A DNA stretch of 64,000 nt. Source: Streptococcus mitis. Lineage in GTDB: Bacteria > Bacillota > Bacilli > Lactobacillales > Streptococcaceae. The notes below the pieces were generated by a model. The model did no database searches and had not been told where the DNA came from. It saw nothing but the letters and a program-made list of their open reading frames with translations. A program made the translations under genes and the position numbers. Each line of letters opens with the position of its first letter. The first letter of the stretch is position 1. The stretch covers positions 1-64,000 of the forward strand of contig NZ_KQ970263.1 of assembly GCF_001579045.1 (NCBI RefSeq), read 5' to 3'. Shown one piece after another: positions 21,011-30,303 of the stretch.

Positions 21011-23659
21011 CTAAACCAACTTCTTCATCTCATCAATACGTGCTACGGTCGCATCATATTTCGCTTGGTAGTCGGTTTGTTTATCACGTTCTTTTTGGAC
21101 GACTTCTGGTTTGGCGTTGGCTACGAAGCGTTCATTAGAGAGTTTCTTACCAACCATGTCCAGTTCTTTTTGCCATTTAGCGAGTTCTTTGTCGAGACGA
21201 GCCAATTCTTCTTCGACATTGAGGAGATCTGCCAGTGGCAGGTAGATTTCTGCTCCTGTGATGACGCTTGACATAGCGAGTTCAGATGCAGGAATAGTTG
21301 ATGCGATTTCCAAGTGTTCTGGATTTGTGAAGCGTTTGATGTAGTTGACATTACTGTTAAAGAAGGCTTCCAAGTCGCTATCACTTGTCTTAACAAGGAT
21401 TGTGATAGGCTTGCTTGGTGCTACGTTTACTTCCGCACGCGCATTACGAACAGCACGAATCAAGTCTTTGAGACTTTCCACACCAGTGTGGGCAACAAGG
21501 TCTTCAAAGGCTGGATTGACAGTTGGGTATTCTGCTGTCACGATAGAGCCTTCTGAGATTTGTCCAAAGATTTCCTCTGTCACGAATGGCATGATTGGGT
21601 GAAGAAGACGAAGGATCTTGTCCAAAGTATAAAGGAGAACAGAACGTGTGATGACTTTCTCTTCTTCGTTATCGCTATAAAGGACTTCCTTGGTCAACTC
21701 AACGTACCAGTCCGCAAACTCGTCCCAGATGAAGTTGTAGAGGATGTGTCCAGCAACACCAAATTCAAACTTGTCAAAGTTTTCAGTGACTTTGCCGATC
21801 GTTTCATTGAGGTTGTGGAGAATCCAGCGGTCTGTGACATTTCCAGCTTCCTTGTTAACAACTTTTTCGACATTGGCAGTTGCTTGCTCAAGAGTCAAGC
21901 CTTCATTGTTCATGAGGATGTAGCGAGAGATGTTCCAGATTTTGTTAATGAAGTTCCATGAAGCATCCATTTTCTCGTAAGAGAAGCGCACGTCTTGTCC
22001 TGGTGCAGAACCGTTTGAAAGGAACCAACGAAGGGCATCCGCACCGTATTTCTCGATGACATCCATCGGGTCAATTCCGTTACCGAGAGACTTAGACATC
22101 TTACGTCCTTGCTCGTCACGGATAAGACCGTGGATAAGCACGTTTTGGAATGGCTGACGACCTGTGAATTCCAAGGATTGGAAGATCATACGAGACACCC
22201 AGAAGAAGATGATATCGTAACCTGTTACCAATGTTGATGTTGGGAAGTAGCGTTTGAAGTCTTCTGAGTCGACATCCGGCCAGCCCATGGTAGAGAATGG
22301 CCAAAGAGCCGAACTGAACCACGTATCTAAGACGTCTTCGTCCTGAGTCCATCCGTCACCTTCTGGAGCTTCTTCGCCAACGTACATTTCACCCTCAGCA
22401 TTGTACCAAGCAGGGATTTGGTGACCCCACCAGAGTTGACGAGAGATTACCCAGTCATGAACATTTTCCATCCATTGAAGGAAGGTATCGTTGAAACGAG
22501 GTGGGTAGAATTCTACCTTGTCATCTGTGTCTTGATTGGCAATAGCATTTTTGGCCAATTGGTCCATCTTGACGAACCACTGAGTAGACAAGCGTGGCTC
22601 AACCACGACACCTGTACGTTCTGAGTGGCCAACACTGTGAACAAGTTTTTCGATTTTGACAAGAGCACCTATTTCTTCCAGCTTAGCAACGACTGCCTTA
22701 CGAGCTTCAAAACGATCCATGCCTGCAAATTCAAAGGCCAAGTCATTCATAGTTCCGTCGTCGTTCATGACGTTGACTTGTGGCAAGTTATGGCGTTGAC
22801 CAACCAAGAAGTCGTTTGGATCATGGGCAGGTGTGATTTTCACGACACCCGTACCAAACTCAGGATCTGCGTGTTCGTCTCCAACGATTGGGATGAGTTT
22901 ATTAGCGATTGGAAGGATGACATTTTTACCAATCAAGTCCTTGTAGCGCGGGTCTTCTGGATTGACCGCAACCGCAACGTCTCCAAACATGGTCTCAGGA
23001 CGAGTTGTCGCAACTTCAAGGGCGCGTGAGCCATCTTCCAGCATGTAGTTCATATGGTAGAAGGCACCTTCGACATCCTTATGGATAACCTCGATATCAG
23101 AAAGGGCTGTGCGAGCTGCTGGGTCCCAGTTGATGATAAACTCACCACGATAGATCCAACCTTTCTTGTAAAGGTCCACAAAGACCTTACGAACAGCTTT
23201 TGACAAACCTTCGTCAAGAGTGAAACGCTCACGAGAGTAGTCTACAGAGAGCCCCATCTTACCCCATTGTTCCTTGATAGTAGTGGCATATTCGTCTTTC
23301 CATTCCCAGACCTTGTCGAGGAATTTTTTACGACCTAGGTCATAACGTGTAATGCCTTCTCCACGCAAGCGCTCCTCAACCTTAGCTTGAGTGGCAATCC
23401 CCGCGTGGTCCATCCCTGGAAGCCAAAGGGTATCAAAACCTTGCATGCGTTTTTGACGGATGATGATATCTTGCAAAGTCGTATCCCAAGCGTGACCAAG
23501 GTGAAGTTTCCCAGTTACGTTTGGTGGCGGAATGACGATTGAATAAGGCTTAGCCTTTTGATCCCCTGAAGGCTTGAAAACATCGGCATCAAGCCATTTT
23601 TGGTAACGACCAGCCTCAACCTCGGCTGGATTGTATTTAGGTGAAAGTTCTTTAGACAT
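21011..23659 (-). CDS. valS: Valyl-tRNA synthetase
   Basis: An 882-residue class I synthetase. The HIGH signature appears as [15 protein letters not shown] (about 45-59) and KMSKS as [14 protein letters not shown]. The CP1 editing domain ([19 protein letters not shown]) and the C-terminal coiled-coil arm ([19 protein letters not shown] ...) are intact. AAAGGAC precedes the ATG. No T-box lies directly upstream, but one lies several genes upstream in the same direction (28031-28239), and a dead copy of the valS start lies in between (26185-26310). Confidence 0.98.
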   Translation of the reverse strand: MSKELSPKYNPAEVEAGRYQKWLDADVFKPSGDQKAKPYSIVIPPPNVTGKLHLGHAWDTTLQDIIIRQKRMQGFDTLWLPGMDHAGIATQAKVEERLRGEGITRYDLGRKKFLDKVWEWKDEYATTIKEQWGKMGLSVDYSRERFTLDEGLSKAVRKVFVDLYKKGWIYRGEFIINWDPAARTALSDIEVIHKDVEGAFYHMNYMLEDGSRALEVATTRPETMFGDVAVAVNPEDPRYKDLIGKNVILPIANKLIPIVGDEHADPEFGTGVVKITPAHDPNDFLVGQRHNLPQVNVMNDDGTMNDLAFEFAGMDRFEARKAVVAKLEEIGALVKIEKLVHSVGHSERTGVVVEPRLSTQWFVKMDQLAKNAIANQDTDDKVEFYPPRFNDTFLQWMENVHDWVISRQLWWGHQIPAWYNAEGEMYVGEEAPEGDGWTQDEDVLDTWFSSALWPFSTMGWPDVDSEDFKRYFPTSTLVTGYDIIFFWVSRMIFQSLEFTGRQPFQNVLIHGLIRDEQGRKMSKSLGNGIDPMDVIEKYGADALRWFLSNGSAPGQDVRFSYEKMDASWNFINKIWNISRYILMNNEGLTLEQATANVEKVVNKEAGNVTDRWILHNLNETIGKVTENFDKFEFGVAGHILYNFIWDEFADWYVELTKEVLYSDNEEEKVITRSVLLYTLDKILRLLHPIMPFVTEEIFGQISEGSIVTAEYPTVNPAFEDLVAHTGVESLKDLIRAVRNARAEVNVAPSKPITILVKTSDSDLEAFFNSNVNYIKRFTNPEHLEIASTIPASELAMSSVITGAEIYLPLADLLNVEEELARLDKELAKWQKELDMVGKKLSNERFVANAKPEVVQKERDKQTDYQAKYDATVARIDEMKKLV

Positions 23660-23784
23660 GTGTTTGTCCTTTCTAGTTAATATCTTTAAATAAAATTAGT
23701 ATGTAGAAGATAGGCCTTGATTCAGCACATCTGATTTTTCAGTATCTTCTATTAGCAAAAAAGAAACTGTATAAAAATTTTACA

Positions 23785-24786
23785 TTAACTTTCTCTCATT
23801 ATCTTCAGAATATGTTTATCAAAGTCCGATAGAATTTTTTGAGTTCGGTTAAATTTTTCATACTCCTGGATGGCTTTTGAGTCTGCTTGTTTCTTGGAAA
23901 TACTTCCTTTTCCTTCTAAAATTTCGTACTCATTAAAAGATAGAAAACGATCAATACTATCTGCCAATCCTCGCATTGTAAAAGTATTACGGCGCTCAAC
24001 CAAACCCTCAATATAATCAAAATAGGCTGTAACAGTTCGCTCTAGTTGTCGAATTTCTTTTTCTTGCAAATAATTTTTGGCTACCGTTACATCTGATTTG
24101 AGCACTCGTCCATTAGGTGCATTCTTCCAAGTAGTTAATCCCATTTTTTCTTTACTAGCATCGGCTTGCTGATAGATAATTTCTTCAGCAGTATTTCCAG
24201 TAATTGCATAATGAAATTTATTTTGCACCATAGCATAGAAATTTTTAGTAATATCTGAGTTTCGATCATAATCTATGGCACATTCAGCAAAGATATCCGT
24301 GATTTGTTGATAGATTCGGCGCTCGCTAGAACGAATAGAGCGAATCTGTTCTAAAAGTTCACGGAAATAATCCTGTCCGAAAACTGTCTGTCCTTGTTTC
24401 AAGCGTTCATCATTCAAAACAAAACCTTTGATGATAAATTCTTTCAAGGTCTTGGTTGCCCAAATTCTAAATTGAGTAGCCTTGCTGGAATTTACGCGAT
24501 AGCCAACTGAAATAATAGCATCCAGATTGTAATATTCAAGTTCACGCCGAACAGTTCTATTTCCCTCTTGTTGAACCTGTGCAAATTTTGCACAAGTTGA
24601 TACCTTATCCAACTCACCGCTATCATAAATATTTCTCAAATGCTTTGTAATGACACTTCGTTCAACTTCAAAGAGCTCTGCAAGACCTATTTGAGTCAAC
24701 CAAAGATTTTCATCCTGTAAAAGGATATCTAGCTGAACATGGCCATTGGGTGTAGTATACAGGATGAAATTCGAAATTTCATTCAA
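23785..24786 (-). CDS. RhuM-family protein
   Basis: 333 residues of the RhuM/virulence-factor family: an N-terminal DNA-binding-like part (NLWLTQIGLAELFEVERSVI ... HLRNIYDSGEL), then the conserved RRELEYYNLDAIISVGYRVNS and RATQFRIWATKTL region with a helical C-terminus. The family occurs in pathogenicity islands and near restriction systems; no biochemical role is settled. The start is TTG at 24786, ten bases after GGAGG. It was inserted, with the next gene, between the kinase gene and valS. Confidence 0.82.
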   Translation of the reverse strand: MNEISNFILYTTPNGHVQLDILLQDENLWLTQIGLAELFEVERSVITKHLRNIYDSGELDKVSTCAKFAQVQQEGNRTVRRELEYYNLDAIISVGYRVNSSKATQFRIWATKTLKEFIIKGFVLNDERLKQGQTVFGQDYFRELLEQIRSIRSSERRIYQQITDIFAECAIDYDRNSDITKNFYAMVQNKFHYAITGNTAEEIIYQQADASKEKMGLTTWKNAPNGRVLKSDVTVAKNYLQEKEIRQLERTVTAYFDYIEGLVERRNTFTMRGLADSIDRFLSFNEYEILEGKGSISKKQADSKAIQEYEKFNRTQKILSDFDKHILKIMRES

Positions 24787-24817
24787 GATAATTCCACCTC
24801 CTCCCTTCAGTAAACAA

Positions 24818-26059
24818 TTACTTCTCGTTTTTAAACTTTATGCCGTTTTCCTTCAACTTCTTAACGGTTACGGGACCAATTCCCTTCAAAGCGAGAACTT
24901 CTTTTTCAGTCCATTTTTTGAAATCTGAAGATGTACGAATCCCATTTTCAACAAAGATGTGAACAAAATCCATCCGAATTCCCTTCATTTCTTCCTCGTT
25001 CATAAAGGAATGCCAGTCAGTGACCTCGGATAAATTTCTTATCATACTAGAATGATTCGAAAATACTGGTTTACGGCGAAACTTCTTGGCTTCGTTTGTT
25101 AAAAATTTCGTTAAAATAATATTTTCTAGTAAATAATCAAATAGAGGATACAAACTAGCTTGTAGCGATTCAACTGAATTTGGACAATAACATTCTTGGT
25201 CTTCGATATCTATAACTTTGAATTGCCAATCTTCCTCTATAAAGAATTCAACAGCTTCATCATTGATTTCCACTAATTTTGCAAATAGCTGACTTGCTTC
25301 TTCAATTTTTCCTTGAGAAAAAGCAGAGATGATGGCATGAATAAGAATGGTATCATCCCGTTTCCCTTTATTTAATTCTTCACGATAGAAACGTTCAACA
25401 TTTAGTTCCTGACCAGTAATATGATACAAGGAAAGCATACAGAAGACAAAATTAGGAGGAAAACGGTCTGGTCGCTTACTCAAATATAGGTTAATCAATT
25501 CTATAGCCTTAGAATTGAAGTTCTCCTTCATATAATACTCAATCAGAAACATCAGAGCAGACAGGATAGGGCGGGCTTCAAAATAATTCCAACTATTGTA
25601 GCCATTCATTTTCCATTTTTCTAAAACTAGAATTTCAAAATCCAATACTTTTTTAAAGGTTGACAAATCAAAACTTTCAACCTCGGATAAGAATAAATGA
25701 AAATCAGCAGCAAAATAATCTGGATTTATTTTTAAAACTTGCTTTAACAATTTATTTCGCTTCTGTGTATTCGGAGTATGCATAGCTTCTCTAAATAAAG
25801 CATGATCCTGATTCCAATCAAAAGTCCTATTTTTCAGTTGGTAATTGATTAGCTGAACATCTGGATACTCTCCGTGTTCATCAGCATATTGCATCACTGC
25901 TGTATGTAGTTCATCGAAATTTTGAATGGTACGACGTTCTACAAAAGTTGGGTTTGTAGCTAGTAGTTCTGTCCAGGTAGCCTCTTCTTCAGAAATAACT
26001 TTAATATCCAACTTCTGCTGGCGTTTTAATTCTTTTTTTCTATTTTTCTTTTTAGCCAT
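24818..26059 (-). CDS. Hypothetical protein with C-terminal HhH tail (paralogue A)
   Basis: 413 residues. A basic lysine/arginine-rich start (MAKKKNRKKELKRQQKLDIK) is followed by a long helical, TPR-like middle (about 40-340) and a C-terminal tail (about 375-413) of FKKWTEKEVLALKGIGPV and KKLKENGIKF. The LKGIGPVTVKKL core reads as a helix-hairpin-helix of the type that contacts nucleic-acid backbone. The same tail occurs in 28288-28683 and 28771-30027. Function unknown. AGGAG precedes the ATG. It lies between a valS remnant and RhuM, so it may be part of an inserted block. Confidence 0.75.
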   Translation of the reverse strand: MAKKKNRKKELKRQQKLDIKVISEEEATWTELLATNPTFVERRTIQNFDELHTAVMQYADEHGEYPDVQLINYQLKNRTFDWNQDHALFREAMHTPNTQKRNKLLKQVLKINPDYFAADFHLFLSEVESFDLSTFKKVLDFEILVLEKWKMNGYNSWNYFEARPILSALMFLIEYYMKENFNSKAIELINLYLSKRPDRFPPNFVFCMLSLYHITGQELNVERFYREELNKGKRDDTILIHAIISAFSQGKIEEASQLFAKLVEINDEAVEFFIEEDWQFKVIDIEDQECYCPNSVESLQASLYPLFDYLLENIILTKFLTNEAKKFRRKPVFSNHSSMIRNLSEVTDWHSFMNEEEMKGIRMDFVHIFVENGIRTSSDFKKWTEKEVLALKGIGPVTVKKLKENGIKFKNEK

Positions 26060-26184
26060 CTATTTTCTCCTCTAACTCATTCTTCAATAGATCCTATCTC
26101 AACTGTATTGAATATTCTTACAGCCTCGGATACAGGTTTTAATGGTAAATCTCAGCTTCTTTGTGATTCGTTTACTTTGAAGGT

Positions 26185-26310
26185 TGTACCCCAGGTGTGA
26201 TTAAGGTAGAGTTTTCTAGTTACGTTTGGTGATGGAATCACGAACGAAAAAGGTTGAGACTTTTGAACTTATTGAGTCTTGAGAACGTCTTCATGAAGTT
26301 GTTTAGATAT
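26185..26310 (-). pseudogene. valS: Decayed duplicate of the valS 5' end
   Basis: On the minus strand the frame reads ISKQL, then HEDVLKTQ, stop, VQKSQPFSFVIPSPNVT, then RKLYLNHTWGTTFK. This matches the start of the intact ValS (MSKEL ... [37 protein letters not shown]). The ATG has become ATA, about 20 codons are deleted and a stop has arisen. Even the upstream AAAGGACACACACAT matches the valS ribosome-binding region, and the kinase gene now ends inside it. It marks where valS once began. Confidence 0.85.
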
Positions 26311-26881
26311 GTGTGTGTCCTTTCTCTATTTTGTTAATTTTTTCTTGAATCTGCCTAGCAGCTTCTTCCGCAGACAGATTTGTATTATTTATTTTAAGGT
26401 AGTGGTACAACTCATTCGGTTGATGTTGGGAATTTAATTGAAGTGTTTCAGTAGTCTCCAAAATTTCTCTTTCAGATACCTCAATATGTCGTTTTAAGGG
26501 TTTGTGCTTTAATCGATTCTCCGTTCGATTTCGACGTAAACGCTCTTCAAGACTTGTTTCCAACTCAACAAACAGAATCTCTTGATGATAGTCATCCAAC
26601 AAATCCTGAATTTGCTTCAAATACAGCAGCTGGTACTGGTTTGAAAAATCAATCACGTCTGTTAAAATCACATATCGCTGATTTCTAGCGCTAGCTCCAA
26701 GGAAAGAAAAGGTCATTCCACGAACAAATTCCCACATTTCCTCTGTGTAGTCCTGATAGATTTCTAGTGCAAAATCGATGGCTTGATGGTTATAAAATAG
26801 GGTAGCATCCGTCAGTCGAGATAATTCTTGACCAATGGTCATTTTTCCTGATGCTGGAGCACCAATGATGAAAAGATGCAT
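26303..26881 (-). CDS. P-loop NTPase/kinase-like protein
   Basis: 192 residues with a Walker A motif at the very start (HLFIIGAPASGKMTIG, residues 2-17) and a nucleotide-kinase-like helical body with a basic lid (LEERLRRNRTENRLKHKP). It resembles the shikimate/gluconate-kinase-like AAA_18 group; the substrate is unknown. ATG 26881 follows GGGAGG and overlaps the stop of the acetyltransferase gene (TGATG), indicating coupling, so the five upstream codons of the open frame are not used. Its last residues (KGHTHI) are read from the upstream region of the dead valS copy, so the natural C-terminus may have been altered. Confidence 0.78.
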   Translation of the reverse strand: MHLFIIGAPASGKMTIGQELSRLTDATLFYNHQAIDFALEIYQDYTEEMWEFVRGMTFSFLGASARNQRYVILTDVIDFSNQYQLLYLKQIQDLLDDYHQEILFVELETSLEERLRRNRTENRLKHKPLKRHIEVSEREILETTETLQLNSQHQPNELYHYLKINNTNLSAEEAARQIQEKINKIEKGHTHI

Positions 26882-27441
26882 CAAATTACCTCCCACTCAC
26901 TACTCAGCAAACCATATATCAGACTGTCACAGCGGTTTCCTTGAACATCTTTGCGATCTCTTATGCGAGCTTCAAGAGTAAAACCAAGTTTTTCTGCAAC
27001 TCGTTGACTTTGAAAGTTATATCCAAAGCAAGACAATTCAATTTTATGTAGATTCAATTCTTTAAAAGCCAGATCAATCAAGGCACGCGCTGCTTCTGGT
27101 ACATAGCCTCGACCCCAATAGTCTGGATGCAAGGTATAGCCAAGCTCTAGCACATCATCCGCATGGCGATGGTTGAAATCAACAGAACCAATGACTTTAT
27201 CGGTTCCTTTGACGACAATCCCATAGCCAGCTGGGAGATTTTCCTTTTGATTGCGTTCGGGAAGGATATGCTCCAGATAATAAATCTCATCTTCCAAGGT
27301 CTTGACAGGTGGAAAACCTGCTGGGTAAGAAACTTCTGGACGACTAGCATAATCAAAGATATCCTCAGCATCCGCCACTGTACGAACTCGTAAGACCAGA
27401 CGCTCTGTTTCCAATCGTTCTGGTAACTCAGCTCTTGTCAT
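26881..27441 (-). CDS. GNAT N-acetyltransferase (RimJ/RimL type)
   Basis: 186 residues. N-terminal ETERLVLRVRTVADAEDIF and the acetyl-CoA-binding segment LGYTLHPDYWGRGYVPEAAR, ending in a beta-strand pair typical of the RimL-like group that acetylates protein N-termini or small amines. The start overlaps the flavin reductase 3' end (27428-27441) and its stop overlaps the kinase start, so the three genes form a tight unit behind the T-box leader. The substrate is unknown. Confidence 0.85.
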   Translation of the reverse strand: MTRAELPERLETERLVLRVRTVADAEDIFDYASRPEVSYPAGFPPVKTLEDEIYYLEHILPERNQKENLPAGYGIVVKGTDKVIGSVDFNHRHADDVLELGYTLHPDYWGRGYVPEAARALIDLAFKELNLHKIELSCFGYNFQSQRVAEKLGFTLEARIRDRKDVQGNRCDSLIYGLLSSEWEVI

Positions 27442-28006
27442 CCTTCTTCCTCGCTTTTTTGATGAAGCTCCCCTTAATATCTACACGCTTGTCCAGATAA
27501 CGATAGACGCGCTGATATCCATCTCCCATGAAATAGGTTGGGGCAAACAGTTCATTTCTAAAATGTCCCTTTTCATCCAAAAGTTCTGGATCAACAAGTC
27601 TCTCAACAATCTTAGCGAAAATATGACAAATTCCCCCTTCCTCAACAATCCTATCTACCTGACAATCCAAAACGACTGGACAGGCCTCTAAAATCGGTGC
27701 CTGAGTTCGTTCAGAAATTTCATAATGCACTCCCAAACGTTCCAATTTCTCTCGATGACTGATAAAACCAGCCTGCTCCATCTCGAGCATGAGATTTTCA
27801 TCAGGGATATTCACAGTAAATTTTTGATAATGTTTAATTTGCTCTGCGACATTCTCTCTCGCAACGACTCCAACCACAATCCAATCTCCTAGACTATAAG
27901 AGGAACTACAGGTCGTGATGTTATATCCAAAATTCTGATCTTGATATCCTAAAATAAAAACAGGAAAGCCATAGTATAGTTTATTAGTTTTAAATGATTG
28001 TTTCAT
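27428..28006 (-). CDS. Flavin reductase-like FMN-binding protein
   Basis: 192 residues of the split-barrel flavin reductase family: PVFILGYQDQNFGYNITTCS, WIVVGVVARENVAEQI, FTVNIPDENLM. It probably binds FMN and passes electrons to an unknown partner. It is the first gene downstream of a T-box riboswitch and starts after AGGAGG, so it should be made when the sensed tRNA is uncharged. Overlap with the acetyltransferase gene shows co-transcription. Confidence 0.82.
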   Translation of the reverse strand: MKQSFKTNKLYYGFPVFILGYQDQNFGYNITTCSSSYSLGDWIVVGVVARENVAEQIKHYQKFTVNIPDENLMLEMEQAGFISHREKLERLGVHYEISERTQAPILEACPVVLDCQVDRIVEEGGICHIFAKIVERLVDPELLDEKGHFRNELFAPTYFMGDGYQRVYRYLDKRVDIKGSFIKKARKKDDKS

Positions 28007-28030
28007 AACAACCTCCTTTGCCTAAGACAC

Positions 28031-28239
28031 AAAAAATCGCCCCTGCCATCTACATGACAGGGACGAATGTGTTTATCCGCGGTACCACCCAATTTCGGGC
28101 AGAGCCCGCCACTCTCGTCTTTAAAACAAAAAGACAATATTATTTCATTTTTCATCCATCAGCAACCAGTTTTGACACATTTGTGGACTTCTCAGCACTG
28201 CCACTTTCTGTAAAATGTGGGATTCAAAACACCTCTAAT
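28031..28239 (-). ncRNA. T-box riboswitch leader (specificity probably valine)
   Basis: The minus strand contains the T-box sequence GGGTGGTACCGCG (28078-28090), followed by a terminator stem TCCCTGTCAT ... ATGGCAGGG and TTTTTT (28031-28066). Upstream, CACATTT/AAATGTG and TTTTGA/TCAAAA pair into a Stem I-like arm. A GTC codon followed by A (28174-28176) falls at the expected internal position, suggesting a valine specifier; I could not fold it rigorously. It controls the flavin reductase/acetyltransferase/kinase unit and, ancestrally, probably valS. Confidence 0.88.
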
Positions 28240-28245
28240 GGCTCT

Positions 28246-28274
28246 ATTGTAGCAAGATTTTGACGGAAATGCAA
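28246..28274 (-). promoter_or_regulatory. Promoter of the T-box operon
   Basis: On the minus strand TTGCAT (28269-28274), 17-nt spacer, TACAAT (28246-28251), with the T-box leader starting about seven bases later. Confidence 0.78.
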
Positions 28275-28287
28275 GGGACAAGAAAGA

Positions 28288-28683
28288 TTACTTGAACTTG
28301 ATGCCATTTTCTTTCAATTTCTTGATGGTAGCTGGACCGATTCCTTTCAAGGCAAGAAGTTCTTTTTCAGTCCAATTTTTGAAATCTGAAGCAGACTTGA
28401 TTCCTTCATCATAGAAAGTTTTGGCACGGTCAAGTGGAAGTCCACCCAAGTTTGCTGCAAAATCTTCCACAGAGTTGGCTACTTTTTGAGCTTGCTCTTT
28501 AGTAGCTTCTACTGCTTGTTCAACTTTTTTAGAAACAGCCTTACCAGCTTGGCTTGCTGATTGCTCTGCACGCTTAACGACTTTTTTTGTCTCTTCTACA
28601 ACCTTAGTCACAGTACTTGAAAAGGCACCTGCGCGACGGAGGCTATTTCGTAATTGTTTTTTACGATTGAGTTTCTTTGACAT
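28288..28683 (-). CDS. Short HhH-tail protein (paralogue B)
   Basis: 131 residues: a basic start (MSKKLNRKKQLRNSLRRAGA), a charged, alanine/lysine-rich helical stretch (about 25-85: VVEETKKVVKRAEQSASQAG, KAVSKKVEQAVEATKEQAQK) that looks like a coiled coil or amphipathic helix, and the tail FKNWTEKELLALKGIGPA, KKLKENGIKFK. The tail is nearly identical to the end of 24818-26059. Function unknown; a nucleic-acid-associated role is inferred from the HhH and the basic N-terminus. Confidence 0.75.
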   Translation of the reverse strand: MSKKLNRKKQLRNSLRRAGAFSSTVTKVVEETKKVVKRAEQSASQAGKAVSKKVEQAVEATKEQAQKVANSVEDFAANLGGLPLDRAKTFYDEGIKSASDFKNWTEKELLALKGIGPATIKKLKENGIKFK

Positions 28684-28700
28684 GATAAAATCCTTTCAAT

Positions 28701-28729
28701 AAAAAACCCCTGCTCTGACAAGGATTTAA
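28701..28729 (-). terminator. Terminator after the paralogue C gene
   Basis: On the minus strand AAATCCTTG and CAGGGGTTT pair (with G-U) around TCAGAG, followed by TTT. Confidence 0.6.
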
Positions 28730-28770
28730 TATAAATATTCTATCAAGATTTTAGTAAAAAATCAAGAATT

Positions 28771-30027
28771 TCATTGTTTAAAGACAACTCCATTATTTTT
28801 TAAAGTACGAATTGTTACTGCTCCAATTCCTTTCAGAGACAATAATTCTTTCTCTGTATACTTAGAAAAATCTTCTACTTTCTGAATCCCAAGTTCTAGA
28901 TTAAATATCCTAATTTTGTCATACCCAATTCCTTGGAGAGCAGGGGATTCAGATAAATGATAGGTAGCAAATAGGTTGTAATCTTCCATCACTTCTTCTA
29001 AATTAGAATCCACTTGTTCCATAATAAATTCAAACAAAAAAGGACGTTGAGCGATAAAAGGCCACAATACATACATTCCTAGTTGAAGGGATTCCTTACT
29101 GTTTGGAAGATAAGTCTCTAACTCGGTCTCTAAGTCTTCTATCTCTTCAACCCAATCTATATCTATAAATAATTGGTCTGTAAAGGGATTCAGTTCCCGT
29201 AATTCTTGGAAATAGTCTGCTGCGCTATTTCTATTCCCACGTAAAAATTCGGCAATACTCATATGAAACAACAAAACATCATCTACTTTTTTGAATTTCT
29301 TTGCCGTTTGATAATAAGACTGTAACAAATCATAACGAAACAGCTGGTTATACAAACAAAGAGCCATATTTATAAATCGTGGTGGATAAGTATCTAAACG
29401 TTTCCCTATAAGGTATTGGACACATTCTAGAGCACGACCAAAGAAACCATGCGAAATATAATAATGGACTGCAAATGAAAAAATCTCTAATTTTTCTTTA
29501 TGTTCAATAAAGCTATAATCTACAAAATTTTCCCTTTTCCATGCAGCCTTAGCCTCTTCACATAGAGCCGCAATTCTATCCAGTTCTCCTACATCAAATA
29601 TGTCTATCGTAAACACTAGGTGAGCATATTTACCGTTCAAGGAATAGGGATAATCGCGAATATAAGCTTCTAAGCGTTCTTGTCGCTTACTAGAATTTTC
29701 TTCCTCCAGAATCTCTAATAATTCCCGATATTCTGGTTTCAATTTTTCAGGATGACTTACCAAATCAAGTGTATACTCTAATACATGTTGAAAACTAGAA
29801 GCTTGCCCAAAATTCTCTAAATATTGCATCGTTGCAAAACGTTCGATGTCAAACGCATCATATCGATTTTGAATTTCTTCATTTTTATTTTCAACATCAA
29901 AGTCATCAAAAATATCAGCAGGAAAATCATTCAAATCATCTTCAAAATCATAATCATAAATAGACACAATCTTCTTCTCGCGACTATTCTTACGCAACTG
30001 CTTTTTACGATTTTGTTTTTGAACCAT
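28771..30027 (-). CDS. Hypothetical protein with C-terminal HhH tail (paralogue C)
   Basis: 418 residues with the same plan as 24818-26059: a basic start (MVQKQNRKKQLRKNSREKK), an acidic patch (YDYDFEDDLNDFPADIFDDF), a long helical TPR-like body, and the tail FSKYTEKELLSLKGIGAV, RTLKNNGVVFK. The tail is more diverged than in A and B. It lies 12 bases downstream of the DUF1912 gene in the same direction. Function unknown. Confidence 0.75.
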   Translation of the reverse strand: MVQKQNRKKQLRKNSREKKIVSIYDYDFEDDLNDFPADIFDDFDVENKNEEIQNRYDAFDIERFATMQYLENFGQASSFQHVLEYTLDLVSHPEKLKPEYRELLEILEEENSSKRQERLEAYIRDYPYSLNGKYAHLVFTIDIFDVGELDRIAALCEEAKAAWKRENFVDYSFIEHKEKLEIFSFAVHYYISHGFFGRALECVQYLIGKRLDTYPPRFINMALCLYNQLFRYDLLQSYYQTAKKFKKVDDVLLFHMSIAEFLRGNRNSAADYFQELRELNPFTDQLFIDIDWVEEIEDLETELETYLPNSKESLQLGMYVLWPFIAQRPFLFEFIMEQVDSNLEEVMEDYNLFATYHLSESPALQGIGYDKIRIFNLELGIQKVEDFSKYTEKELLSLKGIGAVTIRTLKNNGVVFKQ

Positions 30028-30039
30028 AGTAGTATCCTC

Positions 30040-30294
30040 CTAATAATTCCGCTCACCAAACAAGCCTTCTGGCAAATCATGGAATCCCTTGCCTGCTTTG
30101 AAGTTTTCAAACTTACCAAGCAAGAACTGATAAGCATCCAAGCGGCTTTCGTAGCGAATCATGGCATCTTTGGCACGCTCGTCTTGGTCTTCTTCGTAGA
30201 CTTTTTGGCTTTCCTTATACGCCATGTCGTTAATCATAATCTGGGTATTAACCCAAGCTTCAAATTCCTTCATAAATTCTTGTTCGTAACTCAT
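30040..30294 (-). CDS. DUF1912-family protein
   Basis: 84 residues, all helical and strongly charged (MSYEQEFMKEFEAWVNTQIM ... AYQFLLGKFENFKAGKGFHD). It matches the small streptococcal DUF1912 group; no motif suggests an activity. It starts after AGGAG, nine bases beyond the DUF438 stop, so it is in the same transcription unit. Confidence 0.8.
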   Translation of the reverse strand: MSYEQEFMKEFEAWVNTQIMINDMAYKESQKVYEEDQDERAKDAMIRYESRLDAYQFLLGKFENFKAGKGFHDLPEGLFGERNY

Positions 30295-30303
30295 TTTTTC
30301 TCC

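Noticed and set aside
23660-23784. A T-box or other leader directly upstream of valS
   Set aside because: Only 125 bases, no GGGTGGTACC-type motif and no specifier arm.
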